From the NCBI GenBank assembly GCA_002205965.3, contig NADL03000512.1, positions 1,860,001-1,924,000 of the forward strand: a stretch of DNA of 64,000 nucleotides. The letters are read 5' to 3'. The notes under the pieces were generated by a model that did not search any database, had not been told where the DNA came from, and saw only the letters and a program-made list of their open reading frames with translations. This DNA comes from Kappaphycus alvarezii. Taxonomy: Eukaryota; Rhodophyta; Florideophyceae; Gigartinales; Solieriaceae. Shown here piece after piece: positions 1 to 11,190 of this stretch (within the stretch, counting starts at the first letter, position 1; every line of letters starts with the position of its first letter). A program made the translations under genes and the position numbers.

Positions 1-317
1 ACTGGCCCTCAGTTGTCTAGAGGAGTCGTGTTCGACTTATCTACAGCGGATATCCCTCAGACCACGAAACCCGCTCCACAGAGATCTGTCCAGCTTAGGC
101 CGACGCCGACTAATGCTGATTTAACGCCGCAGCACCCTGCTCAATGGAACCCGGAGAAGACTCCTCGCTGCAGCGCGCAGAAATCTGCTCTATCTACGCC
201 GGAACAGGACGACCCCCGTCTCCCACTAAAGCAGACACCTGCTATGGCGCCGACCTCTGCTGCCCTCAATTCTAGCGGAGAGCCGCGATCGAATTAACGA
301 GTATTCCCTCAGACAGC

Positions 318-1019
318 GTGAAGACCCCTTCGGGAACCCCCAATAACAACTCACGGCAGACCTCTACTCAAAAGAGGGCGCGTCCTCTCTCTTTGGAGAA
401 ACCTCCTACAGTAAACCGGGCAGTACAACCTACGGTACCCGGGGACCCTGCTGTAATTTCAGCTTCAAACAAGTCGGTATCGCCAGCAACGCTACGCCGT
501 GACGCACCGCCACTGGCCAGCAAGGACTTAACAGTGCCTCCCACTGTGCGGAGATCAGCAAGATTGGCAAAACGCCACCAAAGGGAACTAACCCCCAACC
601 CCGCTAAGACCCAGTTGAATACGACTCCCACGGCGCCTATGGCCGCCATTGAGGACCAGCCTCATTCGAACAATGGAATTACGTTGCAGAATCCTGCTAA
701 AACTATGCATCATGTTAATGGAGAACAGTCTCCGCCGTTAACAGCGGAACTCCCGCGCGCTGCGCCGAATATACAGGACATTTCCCCTCCTCTGCCCGCC
801 CACCGGGCAGAACTTGGCAAATTCGTCATTGACAAAGTGGTGAACCACGATTACGCAGAAGATGGAGAACTCCTCCTTCGAGTACATTGGTACAACTTCC
901 CGTCGTTCGCCAACACCTGGGAACCCGTGCGCCACATCCCGCGCTCTCATATCGTGCGGTATTTCCGCTTAGGGCAATTTCCACTACCGCCGAACATCGG
1001 CGATGCCCAAGTGGAGTGA
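318..1019 (+). CDS. Chromodomain C-terminus of a Ty3/gypsy-type polyprotein
   Basis: The open frame encodes about 233 residues. Residues 1-160 are low-complexity, Pro/Thr/Ala-rich and basic, with a VRRSARLAKRH stretch at 78-88. Residues 168-217 read as a chromodomain: the aromatic positions F169, W191 and W201 are present, the last in a TWEP motif. In chromoviruses this domain sits at the C-terminus of the integrase and guides insertion by binding modified histones. The frame opens at a GTG after a stop, so this is the tail of a longer protein and not a gene with its own start. Another Pro/Thr-rich open frame at 13-297 probably belongs to the same polyprotein in a shifted frame. Reverse transcriptase and the integrase core would lie left of the window. 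A host chromodomain protein is possible but less likely. Confidence 0.62.
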   Translation: MKTPSGTPNNNSRQTSTQKRARPLSLEKPPTVNRAVQPTVPGDPAVISASNKSVSPATLRRDAPPLASKDLTVPPTVRRSARLAKRHQRELTPNPAKTQLNTTPTAPMAAIEDQPHSNNGITLQNPAKTMHHVNGEQSPPLTAELPRAAPNIQDISPPLPAHRAELGKFVIDKVVNHDYAEDGELLLRVHWYNFPSFANTWEPVRHIPRSHIVRYFRLGQFPLPPNIGDAQVE

Positions 1020-1335
1020 AGAGGATCCCCCCTCCTTTCAGATACTGTATAGAGGAACCCCTCTCAGCGCGATCAACGCCACGGAGGCATTCTTCGTACC
1101 AAAATTGAGGTTCACCTCTTGCTAACCTTTCTACACCTTACTTTATTCAGTTCAAGTCGCCCCCAAATGAGTGCTCGCTTTGTTTACCAAGTCTAAGCAA
1201 AGATGTGGATATCCACGCGTACGGGCTACTATCATCCATGCCCTGATGATCATCCCCTGCCTACGGAGAATGGAGTACAGTACCGCTCCCACCTCCTACC
1301 TACTTTGACGATCCCGTCTCTTTATTCTTTCCCGC
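1020..1335. other. Gene-free gap, possible 3' end of the chromodomain element
   Basis: No convincing coding. A 3' LTR would be expected just after the chromodomain stop, but with only one end of the element in view no LTR boundary can be set. Confidence 0.3.
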
Positions 1336-2905
1336 CTACTCCGGCTCACCCGTTGTTGGAGCAGACTCGCCCTGCACTGCTGAAGTTGCAGGATTCTGCT
1401 TAGCGGACTCCAGGATGGCCTTCAACCTCTCCCTTAAAGCGGGGAGAGGCACGGCCAAGTCCGCTTGCAGAACTCCGCATTCCTTCAACAGATCGCTCAG
1501 GACTACGCGGGTCGCCGCTTCAGTAACAACGGCGGATTCACCGCTCGCCCCAGCAGACGGACCTGCGCCCGCCGTATTAACTGCTGATCCCGGCTCCGGA
1601 CCCACCTCGTCCTCCATCACGTCCTCGCCGATCACCGGCTCCCACCAACACCGGGGGTATCCCCAAGAGCGTACGCATCGGTACTACAGTATCCAAGCGG
1701 ATGCCCGCGTGGAATGGGAGGGATATTATTACGCAGATGATCTGCTTCTTCATCTGTTACAGTAACTTTTTGCCGTAGATCAAACCACACCCAGTCGCCA
1801 CACGTGCATGACTACGCCAAAGGGAATACCCCGTAATGTTAACGTTATATTTCCGGTTCTCCGGTGGAAACACCTCCGGATCATCCAAATCTAACTCTGC
1901 AGAAATCTGCAACAGCTCGCGGAGTTCCCGCTCATTTGCTTCCCCGCCGAGAACCCGGCATAAGTCAAGTTCAACCATCAGTTGGCATGTTTTAGGTGTT
2001 AGGTGACAACCACCACATCCTGTGTGTATAATACACTTCCCAAAGCCACATAGCTGCCGTGCTAGCTACGAATTACGTATACATCACGCGCCATAGGCCG
2101 CTGATCCCAGGAGATTTAAACTCCATCATATGATAGGAGATGATCGGTGGCAACTGCACCAGGAACCCGGAGCATGTCTCCACCTCGGCCCACTCAGGAG
2201 GAATCTCCAAGTACAGGTCGTGAAGCCGCTCTCGGCGCACCATGTCGACTTCGACGTTCATGAAGGCGACGAAAACCCAAGGTGATGCCGGCCTGATGCT
2301 CCCACCGGATGAAGTCCCAGTGACGACGGTCTTCATTGACCTTGCGCCTCTAGCGGAATTCCGCAATCAATTGCTGATCAAGCAGCAGAGCACTCTGGCT
2401 CACCCGCGGTTCTCGCGCTCACTGGGCCAATCCAGGTCAAATAAGGCCTTAGCGTAAGGGATTTCCCTGTCGAAGCGGTACAGCCCGAGGTCCCCCCTCT
2501 TATCAAACGGAATGACCGTACGCCCTGGACTGCGACGCAAGCGCGAGTACACCAGTTGGCAATAGCGGACGAGCTTGCCGTAAGGGTGATTAGGCGCATA
2601 GACCTTGACGTACCCACGGGGAACCGCGCCGTGATAATGCCAACCCTTGGCGAAGATGCAACTCGTGGGTAACCGCCCTGGAAGACAGTAGTTTCTCTCT
2701 TCAATGTATGCCTTGATGAGCGCGCTATTGCGGTAGGCCGCGTGGTGAAACCAGAGGGCTCTGGAGAACAAATAAAATTTTGCGAGGGGAATCTCTCCAA
2801 AAACTCCAAGGAGGAGGGAAACACAAGCGGCTGTGACGGCGCTGCCATGTAGGCGTTGCCATGCCGTGTCGCCTCCCCCTCGGGGAATGGCGACGGATCC
2901 TTCAT
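1336..2905 (-). pseudogene. Unidentified coding block broken by frameshifts
   Basis: Minus-strand open frames run in succession from about 2905 to 1336 (2771-2400, 2366-2073, 1978-1757, 1635-1336) with few gaps but changing frame. The segments have protein-like composition. Examples are a basic, aromatic-rich stretch near 2750-2420 (GRTVIPFDKRGDLGLYRF), a segment with LHDLYLEIPPEWAEVE near 2200, and an acidic, Ala/Gly-rich helical segment at 1635-1336 (LSDLLKECGVLQADLAVP). I recognise no domain. It may be the structural ORF of a retroelement or a dead host gene. It lies tail-to-tail with the chromodomain frame. The coding inference rests only on the run of long frames on one strand. Confidence 0.3.
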
Positions 2906-5900
2906 TGGAAACTGCTGATATCAGCTACTGTATTTTGTGCCCTACGCGGCTTATCCCCTTGATGAATGCGAAATACTCGCTACTAAGGGTCAACCCCATG
3001 CTGAGGATACCCTCTGTGATGTCGCAACGCCGAGTCCGGCTGCTTACCAAAACAGAAGACTGTGAAGCCGGACGGACCAACCGCCGTAAGAAAGACTAGC
3101 AGACACCTGCACGCACGAAGGGCGACTACCGCCTGCAGTTTGGAGATAGATGGGGTTGGCTGGAGTGGTTGATGGTGATGGGTTGGGGGAGGGTAGACGA
3201 CGTGTTACGCACCGAACATTGGAGCGGACCGCCCGCTTATGAAGGCCCAGGCCGGTTCTGATTGCGAACCCGGTGGCCCGTGTTTCCATTTGATCTCGGG
3301 GAATTCCCCTACTGTGTAGGATTTTATCTGCTTTTCTGGAAATTTTAATTGCAAATTACTTGCTTTCGAGACTGTGAATTACTCACCGCTGTGACATGGC
3401 ACCCGCTATACAGTACCCACCGCCAGCATCCGGCGAGCCATGGGCTCACTTTTAACAAGGGAAGTATGTAGTGCCACACCTATTGGCTGACAGTGGGTAC
3501 CCACTTTACACTGTGGCATAGTCCACTTTATATACACATGGAGTCAGTCCACTGTAGTGGGGCTTGCCTGGGTGGAAGGACAGCTGTCTTACTCCCAAAT
3601 CCTATTTATTTTTGGGATGGCATTTGGTCCCGACCAGTCAGGGACCAGTGCACACCAACCCCTTTAGTTTTATCCCTTTTTCTACTTTTTCCATTATTTA
3701 GCTTGAGGATAGTAATCACTAGTTATTCTACCTACTCTACCACTATCCTACTGTAAAGCAAAGCTTTTTCTTCGGTTCTACTACACCCCTACCCTCGCTC
3801 CCTTGGTGTCCGAGGCTGGGCTCCTTGTAGCAGGTACCTGCCTTGCTTACTACTCCCTTTTACCTCCCTGCGAACGCGCATCCCCACGGCTTTCTTCCCT
3901 TTTATCTCTACCAAACCCCTTTCCTTTGTGGATTCTCCACTGCGCTCCGAGAAAGCGGTCCCGAACGCCGGGCTGCAAAACCATCACCCCCCTTTTAGCG
4001 GATATCCGCGTGACGGTATTGCACCACACCATTAGGCATCCACTTGAACATGGGACAGAATACGGTGACATCTCATAAAGGGATAATTCAGTACGTCATA
4101 GGCAGCTGCTAACTTCGAAAGTTATATTACGCAATTGAAGACAGTAAGGGCTATAGAAAAGAGCTTAAGACATTTTTACTTTTACTTCAGAAAGTCACAC
4201 TAATTCCCTTCACCTTTTAATCATATTTAAGGCCCATATGGTGCTTTGCGCGCAAATTATCCATGAAGAAACACCTTTTTGTGTTCGCATAACAGGTATG
4301 AATATCAAAAGTCCATTGTCACGGCAAGTAGATCAAAGAAATTTCGACTTACTGACCTTACAGACCCGACAGCGACCATTGTATGATGCGTTAGTGTAGT
4401 CTCTATTACCTTACTTCCTCTTCCTGTTTGTCACTGCTATATGGGTTCTAAAAATTGCAGCTGGATCCAATTACGTGTCATCCTCCTCATCTCCTACCCA
4501 ATTAGATGCGCGACGAGATGTAGAATAAAACTTGTTTTCAATGCGTTCCTCAACAAAATTCTTACAAAAATTATACTGTGATAGAGAGAGTCTTGACCCG
4601 AAATAATACTTTTAAAGCAACCATGAATAAACTATTATAATAGGCAGCAGAGAGGAATTGATACTGAGCGACCAATCTTTCACTTCCAATTTCTTCTCAA
4701 TTCCAAGGTTATCTTGTCTGCATCTGTTGTGACGATCAGTTTGAGAACACGTGTCAGATTATTTCTCCACAACATCTGGAACCGATACCTCGAGTTCCAC
4801 TTCCTTCGTTCGTTTCACCCTCTTCAGTTCTCGATCTTTCCCTACAAATTGGGGTCCCTTGATTGGTTGTATGGCAACTGCTAATGAAATAACTTCGTTC
4901 TCTGTCCATCCGCAAAACAGCCATTAAAGATCGTTGGTTTCCAAATTATTAGAGACCATCGAGATATGATCTCCGCACTCCGTGAACTACTGTAAGGACA
5001 GATATTGCATCGGAAATTCCCTGACTGCATTTTTGACCACACCAATAAATCTCGTTCTACATCTCATCAAGGCTTCTGCGGTTGATACCTATTCAAAATA
5101 TGAGTCTCCAAAAACGAAGCGATCTGTCTCCAATCACGGTTGAGCAAAGCGAATCATAAGAGCTGTAGTGTGACAGATTTCTGCTGTGAAATTACACCGA
5201 AGGCCACCCGGTTTTCTCATGACAAGATCCATTCTCAACATTATTCCAGAATGTCCACACGCAGAAGCCTTCAATTCGCAACCATTTCTGTATTTTCTGT
5301 CATAGGCAACATAATGCGGAAGTCCTTTCTTAATCCAGTCCCCGCCAAGACCCTACCAGCTGCTGATACTTTCATCTACGCAGGTATGAGAAGATGGCGT
5401 GATATTTTGCCTACGATGGTAATTGATAGCCTTCAAAAATCCATTCCCGGAGACCATCTAGTGTCATGCAGAGGCCTTTCTTCCCTCTCGGAAGAGTGAC
5501 TGAAGCAAATATTTCCGAGAATCAGCTCAAATCTCCAACATGACATGATCTTTCCAAAGCTTGATCCGATAATATACTTAGATCTATTCTCATTCCAGAG
5601 GTCACTGCGCTTTAAAATTTAAACCTTGTCATCAAAAGGAGGTCTCCAAAAAACTTCAATATCTCCCCTGACAAAAGGGGCTGAAATCCAATGGTATCCA
5701 ATCGCTCGTTTGTAAGTTCAGGCATGATATTGAGGTAACGGAGCGAAAAAATGCTCATACAGCAATCAAATGGCGATAAATCTCGAGAAGAACGACCAAA
5801 GATCAGAGAATTTCAAGAGTAGTCAATTATCTTGTTTTCATTAATAGGTGTAAACACGCCCTGATTGATCCACAATCGCTCGTGAGCAGTTACAGTTGCA

Positions 5901-6780
5901 TCTGATTTATGCACCATTGAATTATCTGAATTCCTCTCTGAAGTGGTCGGGGAAAATGGTGAAGAATCTAAATCTTGATGTTCGCGTTCATTCCGCAATT
6001 GAGCTGGTTCAATCTCCGCCAAACCTACTGTTGGAGCTAGTTCCGCTTTAATGCTGGCAATCCTCAGCATGACAGTCGAGGGAAGTTTGCGTATCTTCCG
6101 GGTTCCTTATACTGACTTCCTCCTTCGCCCACTTACAATGTCAATATGGACAGCAATGACGGTTCCACTGACTAATTTCGCCTTCTAAACCGACCCATAT
6201 AAGCCCTTAGATTCTGCTGCTGACGTAGTATAGGAAGCGTGACATTGAGTTGGATTTCCAGGAACGGTTCGCGGGTCCATCTTTTGCGAAGATTAAGAGC
6301 AAATCGAGGGTTACTGTTTAAGGAAAGATTATTCCTTCGCGAAGCACAGTTGCAATTCTCAAAAAGTTTTTTTGATCGGGCATCTTCATGCCTTACTGAA
6401 CACGCGGGGCTGAAAAACGGTGGCTCCAATAGTTTTGTATTTTAAAAGTTCTTAAAATTGTCCTCGTATGAGGAATATGGTCCTATAGACCCTAGGTGAA
6501 GATATGTAATGAGGAAATGCCATCTTTATCTTCAATTCAATGCAACATTTCTAATTGCTTTTACCATTATCACGACATCCCTCAGGAACAGCTGACCTCC
6601 CTTTTCATGGATTAAAAACACCCCAATTTTCCTCTTCTAATTGCTATACAGGACATGTACAGTAGTTGCAATGTGCAGTGCTTCAGCGGCATTCTGCGAT
6701 AATGGTTGCTTCCAACGCCGCATGTCTGCTGACAGAGCTTGCAGAAACTTTTTCTCAGTGGAAATTAGTGTTTTTTATGT
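2906..6780. other. Long stretch without a recognisable gene
   Basis: Only short, unconvincing frames on both strands. The frames at 5140-5499 (+), 6070-5813 (-) and 6429-6172 (-) match no domain I know. The region from about 4080 on is AT-richer and may hold very decayed transposon sequence on the minus strand, but no catalytic motif can be read. The frames at 3493-3756 and 3803-4078 lie in pyrimidine-rich sequence and look like chance. Confidence 0.4.
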
Positions 6781-6860
6781 TGGAAGATATATTCGATCTA
6801 TCCTAAAATTTTTCAAACAACCATCATCGACTCAAAAAGGTGTGCTGACTCTCTAGTGGG
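6781..6860 (+). repeat. Dispersed terminal-repeat family M, copy 1
   Basis: The core TGGAAGATATATTCGATCTA followed by a segment ending CATCGACTCAAAAAGG recurs at 10012-10094 (+) and 12141-12236 (-). It is one of about ten copies of a shared terminal-like motif in this window. Confidence 0.6.
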
Positions 6861-6925
6861 GGGGAATCACGCTCCCAAAGAGACCACCTTTATGTTTTCT
6901 CCCCGCCGCCACAGCGAACAGGTTA

Positions 6926-7417
6926 ATGGGAATTTCACCCTATGTTCCACTCGCAGTAAACTATCCCAAACCACCATGCTGTAAAGCGGCGCTGCATGGT
7001 TTTCGTCAAGGCCGCCTGTCCGCGGTGCAGCTTGTCGCCGTCGCATCCGTCTGCAAGGTTCTTAATGGCAGGCGAGGGAGCCTGTTTTTTCAAGCCCTGA
7101 TTGTCCTGTTCTGCAGGGTGTTTTCGGTGGAATTTTTTTGGCTCTTGCTTTTGTTTCACTTGCCCTCCCCACTCCTTCCAGTACCCAAGACTAACAAGTC
7201 TGCGGGGAACCCTCTGTGTCTACCGAAACCCTGTCGCATATTACCGATCGGTGATAAGCAGCCCCTATCTTCTACGGAAGCCGCCCTTACTATATTCAAC
7301 CCCGAAGGCGTCTATGGGCAGGCGTCAAATGGGCGCGCGGGTGAGCTTATTACGATCACAGGGATAGCCATGGATTTGCCTGAACAGGGTCTATATTTCA
7401 CCTTGCTGGTGATGTAG
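6926..7417 (+). pseudogene. Unidentified repeat-borne ORF with GVYGQ C-terminus
   Basis: An open frame of 163 codons. The first hundred residues are hydrophobic and unconvincing. The last 60 are shared almost unchanged with the open frame at about 46880-47085, where the nucleotide copies differ mostly without breaking the frame and both stop at the same TAG. A shorter similarity, GVYGQ plus about 20 residues, occurs in the ORF at 60261-60680. Retention of the frame in repeat copies suggests this was coding in the parent element. I do not recognise the protein; it could be an accessory protein of the element carrying repeat G. Confidence 0.3.
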
Positions 7418-7490
7418 TAGTGGTGGATGAGTTCCTTTTCTTTAGACCAACCCATATCAGCCCATTCAAGTAAACCCACGCTTCCCAAGC
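7189..7490 (+). repeat. Repeat G, copy 1
   Basis: About 300 bp, roughly 90% identical by eye to 46857-47160 on the same strand. It includes shared blocks such as GGAGCCCCTATCTTCTACGG-like sequence and CACAGGGATAGCCATGGATT. It covers the end of the conserved frame and about 70 bp beyond its stop. Confidence 0.85.
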
Positions 7491-7667
7491 CACCACAGAG
7501 AACATCCGTTGTCAGGGTATGTACAGTGAGTGGTCACTGTTTACTTTACCACAGACATACAGTATGCTGGTGCAACATGCAAAGTCTTGAATACCCCACT
7601 GTAAACAAACCTAAACCAATTAGGTTTGAATGATGAAATCTTCTCTTTACTTGTCTTGAGTTTACAC

Positions 7668-7735
7668 CGACTGACCGACTATTCAGTTAAGAGCTAACTG
7701 AATGGACCACATCGGTCAGGTGCAGTGGGGCCCGC
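7668..7735 (-). repeat. 3'-terminal repeat I of the RLE LINE, copy 1
   Basis: A motif with GTTAAGAGCTAACTGAATGG recurs in related form at 58418-58475 and 58862-58912. Here it marks the 3' end of the minus-strand LINE fragment. Confidence 0.6.
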
Positions 7736-9188
7736 GATATGATGGCCATAGCCACCGACGACCACAAAATGCAACTGATACGCTAGTAGATGCGTGTGCG
7801 AATCGTAGCGTCCGGGGTGTGGCATTTCGTGGCTACACGTGGCACAAACTCTTCGATAAACGATGCGGAATCCGGAGAAGGGGCTAGGGTGGCTAAACTC
7901 TGCATGTTGTGGGGCGCGACATATTACAGACGCGGCACACGTGGACCAAATCGCATAACTAAGCTGCTGATAAAGCCGAGTCTTCACTCCTCCCATCGAT
8001 CATCCGCTGCGGGTTACGACAGCGGCCGCATATTCGTCGATTACCTTCGACGTCGTCGCGGACGGCGATCCAAGTGAGTCGAAGGCTAGCGGCACAAATT
8101 TTCATCCCAGTTTCGATCGTCCTGGGAGGGCTTCACCGGGGATGGCTGCTAATTTGCTGGTAAGCTCCCTATTTTTCCGTCTTTCCGCTGCATTGGCAAC
8201 GGCGCGCGCCTCACGCGCTCCAATGGGCATGAACCCCTCTTGGTATGGCGATTTTTTACTGGTGTTACTGTGACGTCGTACGCCACCGGGAGGGGCGGCA
8301 AGGTTTTGATGCCTTCCAACTTCGGGTACACTAGAATGTCGGCAGGCCGCGCATTCAGTCCAGGAAGTAAGTATTTCACCTCATATTGGACTCCGACTCC
8401 AGCTGCTTTGAGCACCTGTCGGCCAAATACCCTCACTACGGCATTGTGCCGGCTAGTCCATCCCAGGCCTTTTCTGCAAAAATCCGCTGCATGGTCACCA
8501 CGGTTGTCCATGGGCCTGTTGCAATCCGCGCATTGCAGCGGCACAGAGTCGTCAAACACGTGAACTCCGAGGTGGCGGTGTAGCATCACTGACTACATCT
8601 TACTACAGGTTCGGCAGACCGCAGACGGATGAGCGGTGAGAAAGTCTGCAGCAGGCGTTTCTAAGCATACCTGGTGGCGGACCCTTCGCCGAATATCAGC
8701 TTCCGTATGCAGCGTAGTGCTTGGGAACCTCTCCCATTCGTCTTCTTTCCAGAATACCTTTGCTGCCGACTTGCACCAGGCTCGATACAAAATGCCGTGT
8801 GTATTATCGGGCTTGTTTGCAAGATTGGCCGCTGTCAGCGTTTCTGGGAGACCACCATGTTCGTCAGAGAAGCTTGGGTGGAGTCGTCGACAAACTCGAG
8901 AAGGTGGGTATCAGCATGTGCATAGCTTTGTGCACTGTGTTGGGCTACGCTAGGATCATCGGGGCATGTCACTTGTTCGGAATCGATGACGCCGGCCGCA
9001 TACGACACTAGATTCAGCGTTACCACGGGTGTGAATCCGTGGCCTCCGAGGCGCAACGGAAGAACCACTTGCTGGCGGACCGCACTTGTCATCGGCAAGT
9101 TGTTTGACCGCGAGTAATATTCCATCTGTTCTTGGTCAAATCTCATTGCCAGGACGCTTGTTGCACTCGGCGGTGTTAGCTTCATCAC
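7690..9188 (-). pseudogene. RLE-type non-LTR retrotransposon (LINE) 3' part
   Basis: Read on the minus strand from 9188. First comes a post-RT segment with LPLRLGGHGFTPVV (about 9080-9040). At 8589-8149 there is a zinc-binding motif of form C-x2-C-x9-H-x4-C (CADC...GDHAADFC), a downstream RHN, then ARPADI and, 20 residues later, YDVTVTP. This order matches the CCHC plus restriction-like endonuclease end of R2-like LINEs, in which a PD-(D/E)xK nuclease nicks the target for primed reverse transcription. The frame at 7996-7694 has a TRLYQQLSYAIWS segment homologous to one in the 44.7-45.5 kb copy. Between 9188 and 8790 the frame changes, and an in-frame TAG lies at about 8590, so the copy is dead. 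No RT catalytic core is seen upstream, consistent with 5' truncation. Confidence 0.72.
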
Positions 9189-9249
9189 ATGATGTAGCTT
9201 GCATGCCGAGGCACAAACACAGTGGAGGTGGAACTGGATGCGAGCATCC

Positions 9250-9345
9250 CAGTAAGTGGTTACCCTACTTACAGTAGTCTTTGTCTGCGATTGCTCTTAT
9301 CAGGAAAATTGAGTATACCAACCTTTTCAAGTAAACCCCAGAATT
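9250..9345 (+). repeat. Repeat C, copy 1
   Basis: Contains AAGTGGTTACCCTACTTACA and, about 40 bp later, TTATCAGGAAAATTGAG. It resembles 9863-9945 and 47190-47258. Confidence 0.6.
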
Positions 9346-9412
9346 CTATCCCAAACCGCCACTAGAGCCCCCACAACGGCCATGCAGTCCGCCCGGACGT
9401 CAAGACGCTTGG

Positions 9413-9465
9413 AGAGATCGGTTATATCTTCCAAGAGTAAAACACCCAAACCTTCCCCTTGGAGA
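9413..9465 (-). repeat. Terminal-repeat family M, copy 2
   Basis: The plus strand reads GGTTATATCTTCCAAGAGTA followed by AAACACCCAAACCTTCCCC. This is the reverse complement of the motif at 10012-10094 about 0.55 kb away, so the two could be ends of one short element. Confidence 0.55.
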
Positions 9466-9862
9466 GAACGGGGCACGGACTAGGATGACGTACCCGTCAT
9501 CCATCCCTTGATCCCCGCCCGCCTCCCCTCCCTGGCCCGATGTCTACTCAAGCCCCTTAAGTATGCTCGCCTTGGCAAGGACACTCGCTTTGCCGAATTG
9601 ATACATTCAAAAGTTCCCGGTCATCGCTTCATTGCCCTTCCACTCTTTAGGTTGGGGGGGCTGGCACCCGACAGCTCGGTACTTTGCAAGTGGCATTGCC
9701 GCACGGGCAGCCGTAACGATTGCTGATGCGCGGCAAGCATTGTTCGCTCGTCAAGCGGCGAGATTCGTCCAGAATAACGCCAGTTGTTTGTTGGAATGAG
9801 TTTTGAGTGACACCTAAGGCCTCAGCTTGAAGGTGAATATATTCCAGAGAACCTCCGTTCTC

Positions 9863-10094
9863 AGGGTATGTAAGTGGCTACCCTACTTACGCCTCGCCTG
9901 CGATTGCTGTATTCAGAAAAATTAAGGAAACCACCACACTTAACCCAAACATTCCCCCTGTGTGGTAGTAGCCGAACGAATTTTAACTGCGGCGGAACGA
10001 CTTTTGATTTGAAGGGGGAAAGGTTTGGGTGGTTTACTCTTGGAAGATATATCCGATCTATCCCATAGTTTTCCACACAACCACAATCGACTCA
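9863..10094. mobile_element. MITE-like hairpin element
   Basis: Repeat C (9863-9945) runs into a left arm ending ACCCAAACATTCCCCC (about 9940-9958). After a spacer of about 55 bp comes a right arm starting GGGGGAAAGGTTTGGGT (from 10014), then the family M motif TGGAAGATATATCCGATCTA. The arms can pair over 15-20 bp. This size and structure, and recurrence of the parts at 47190-47406, fit a miniature inverted-repeat element. Target duplications are not clear. Confidence 0.45.
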
Positions 10095-10701
10095 TTTGAA
10101 ATGATTTGAACGGTTCAAAGTGAATCTTTTCCCGAGATATCTATCGGCGTGCTCACTTGCCCGGCGACTGTGCCTTTCACAATTTTCCGTTTTTTGCGCA
10201 ACGCATTGAGCAATCCATGGCCTTTGTGAAACTAGACCCACACAAAAATCCCCTGTTACCCTAGCAGCAATCTGAACATCTTTCATCATTATCTGGCCAC
10301 CTGTCACGGGATAAGCTGACGTGGCAGCCATAAACCCACTTTAACCTGGAGATATCTTTTGGGCTACCAGAACATTGGCGAGGGAGTGTCAGACACACAA
10401 ACTTAGAGGACAATCCTGACCTTACTGCCGGACATAAAAATCTACAAGAGTCCCACGGCACATTATTACAGCCAATTAAACGTTGCGTGACTTCTCTTCA
10501 CATACTTCTTACCGCATGCTATCAAGATGAGTAATTGATACATTTGCCCACAAGCCACCGGCAACTGCGACGCTCATTGTGGATTCCGTGGATTCTTGCA
10601 TCGGATTTTAACCTTCTATCAAACTACCGTAAACCAACATCCATTTCTTCCGCGCAGGAACACTTCTGCGATCTCTTCAACTGTTTCAAATACAGCAGGA
10701 A

Positions 10702-11190
10702 ATGGGTTCTCCACTCTTCCTCCTCACCCTATTCTTCTTCGTCCCACTCCTGTTTTTCTTCTCTCCCAAATCTCGACACATCGGCCCTACCGACTCGTCG
10801 CCATTAGCCCTTCGCCAAGCCGAGTTCCCTGATTTCGTCCGACCCCCTGAATGCAACACTATTCGCGTCTTTGGAGCCCCAGCATGTGCTTGCTTTCTTA
10901 TTGTCACCGAGCGTATAACTTCCTCGTTGGGTGTAAGAGCACGCATTCGATGTCGAAGACAATTTGGCAATCGAGATGTGCTGAAAGGATTAGGTAGATT
11001 CTGTGGACCGTTTGTCACAGAGCGTAGGATAAAGCTACCTTATCTGACGCTAAAATCAAATGAATTCATCCGCCTTTGTGTCCCGGTACCGGTCGAGCCT
11101 TTCAGATTCTTTTTGAGAAAACGTCACCGTGATGGGGCAGTTATCATTCCAACATCACCAGAACCTTCCGTTGACGCAATGTTCTCGTAA
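10702..11190 (+). CDS. Small secreted six-cysteine protein, paralogue of 48450-48929
   Basis: An intact ATG-to-TAA frame of 162 codons. Residues 4-20 are almost entirely Leu, Phe and Val, followed by polar SPKSRH: a clear signal peptide predicting secretion. The mature part has six cysteines at 51, 62, 64, 84, 101 and 126 (C-x10-C-x-C-x19-C-x16-C-x24-C), an even number suited to three disulfides. After the last cysteine the tail is basic, then acidic/Ser/Pro-rich. The protein at 48450-48929 has the same scaffold, nearly the same length and also starts its core with CN and continues ACxCFL, so I infer common descent. I recognise no known domain; binding, structural or effector roles cannot be separated. 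No intron is needed. The surroundings are transposon fragments. It appears unbroken, unlike almost everything nearby. Confidence 0.68.
   Translation: MGSPLFLLTLFFFVPLLFFFSPKSRHIGPTDSSPLALRQAEFPDFVRPPECNTIRVFGAPACACFLIVTERITSSLGVRARIRCRRQFGNRDVLKGLGRFCGPFVTERRIKLPYLTLKSNEFIRLCVPVPVEPFRFFLRKRHRDGAVIIPTSPEPSVDAMFS

Noticed and set aside
7702-8077. Plus-strand frames 7702-7887 and 7790-8077
   Set aside because: Opposite strand of the LINE C-terminal segment; the same antisense pattern appears opposite the 44.7-45.5 kb copy.
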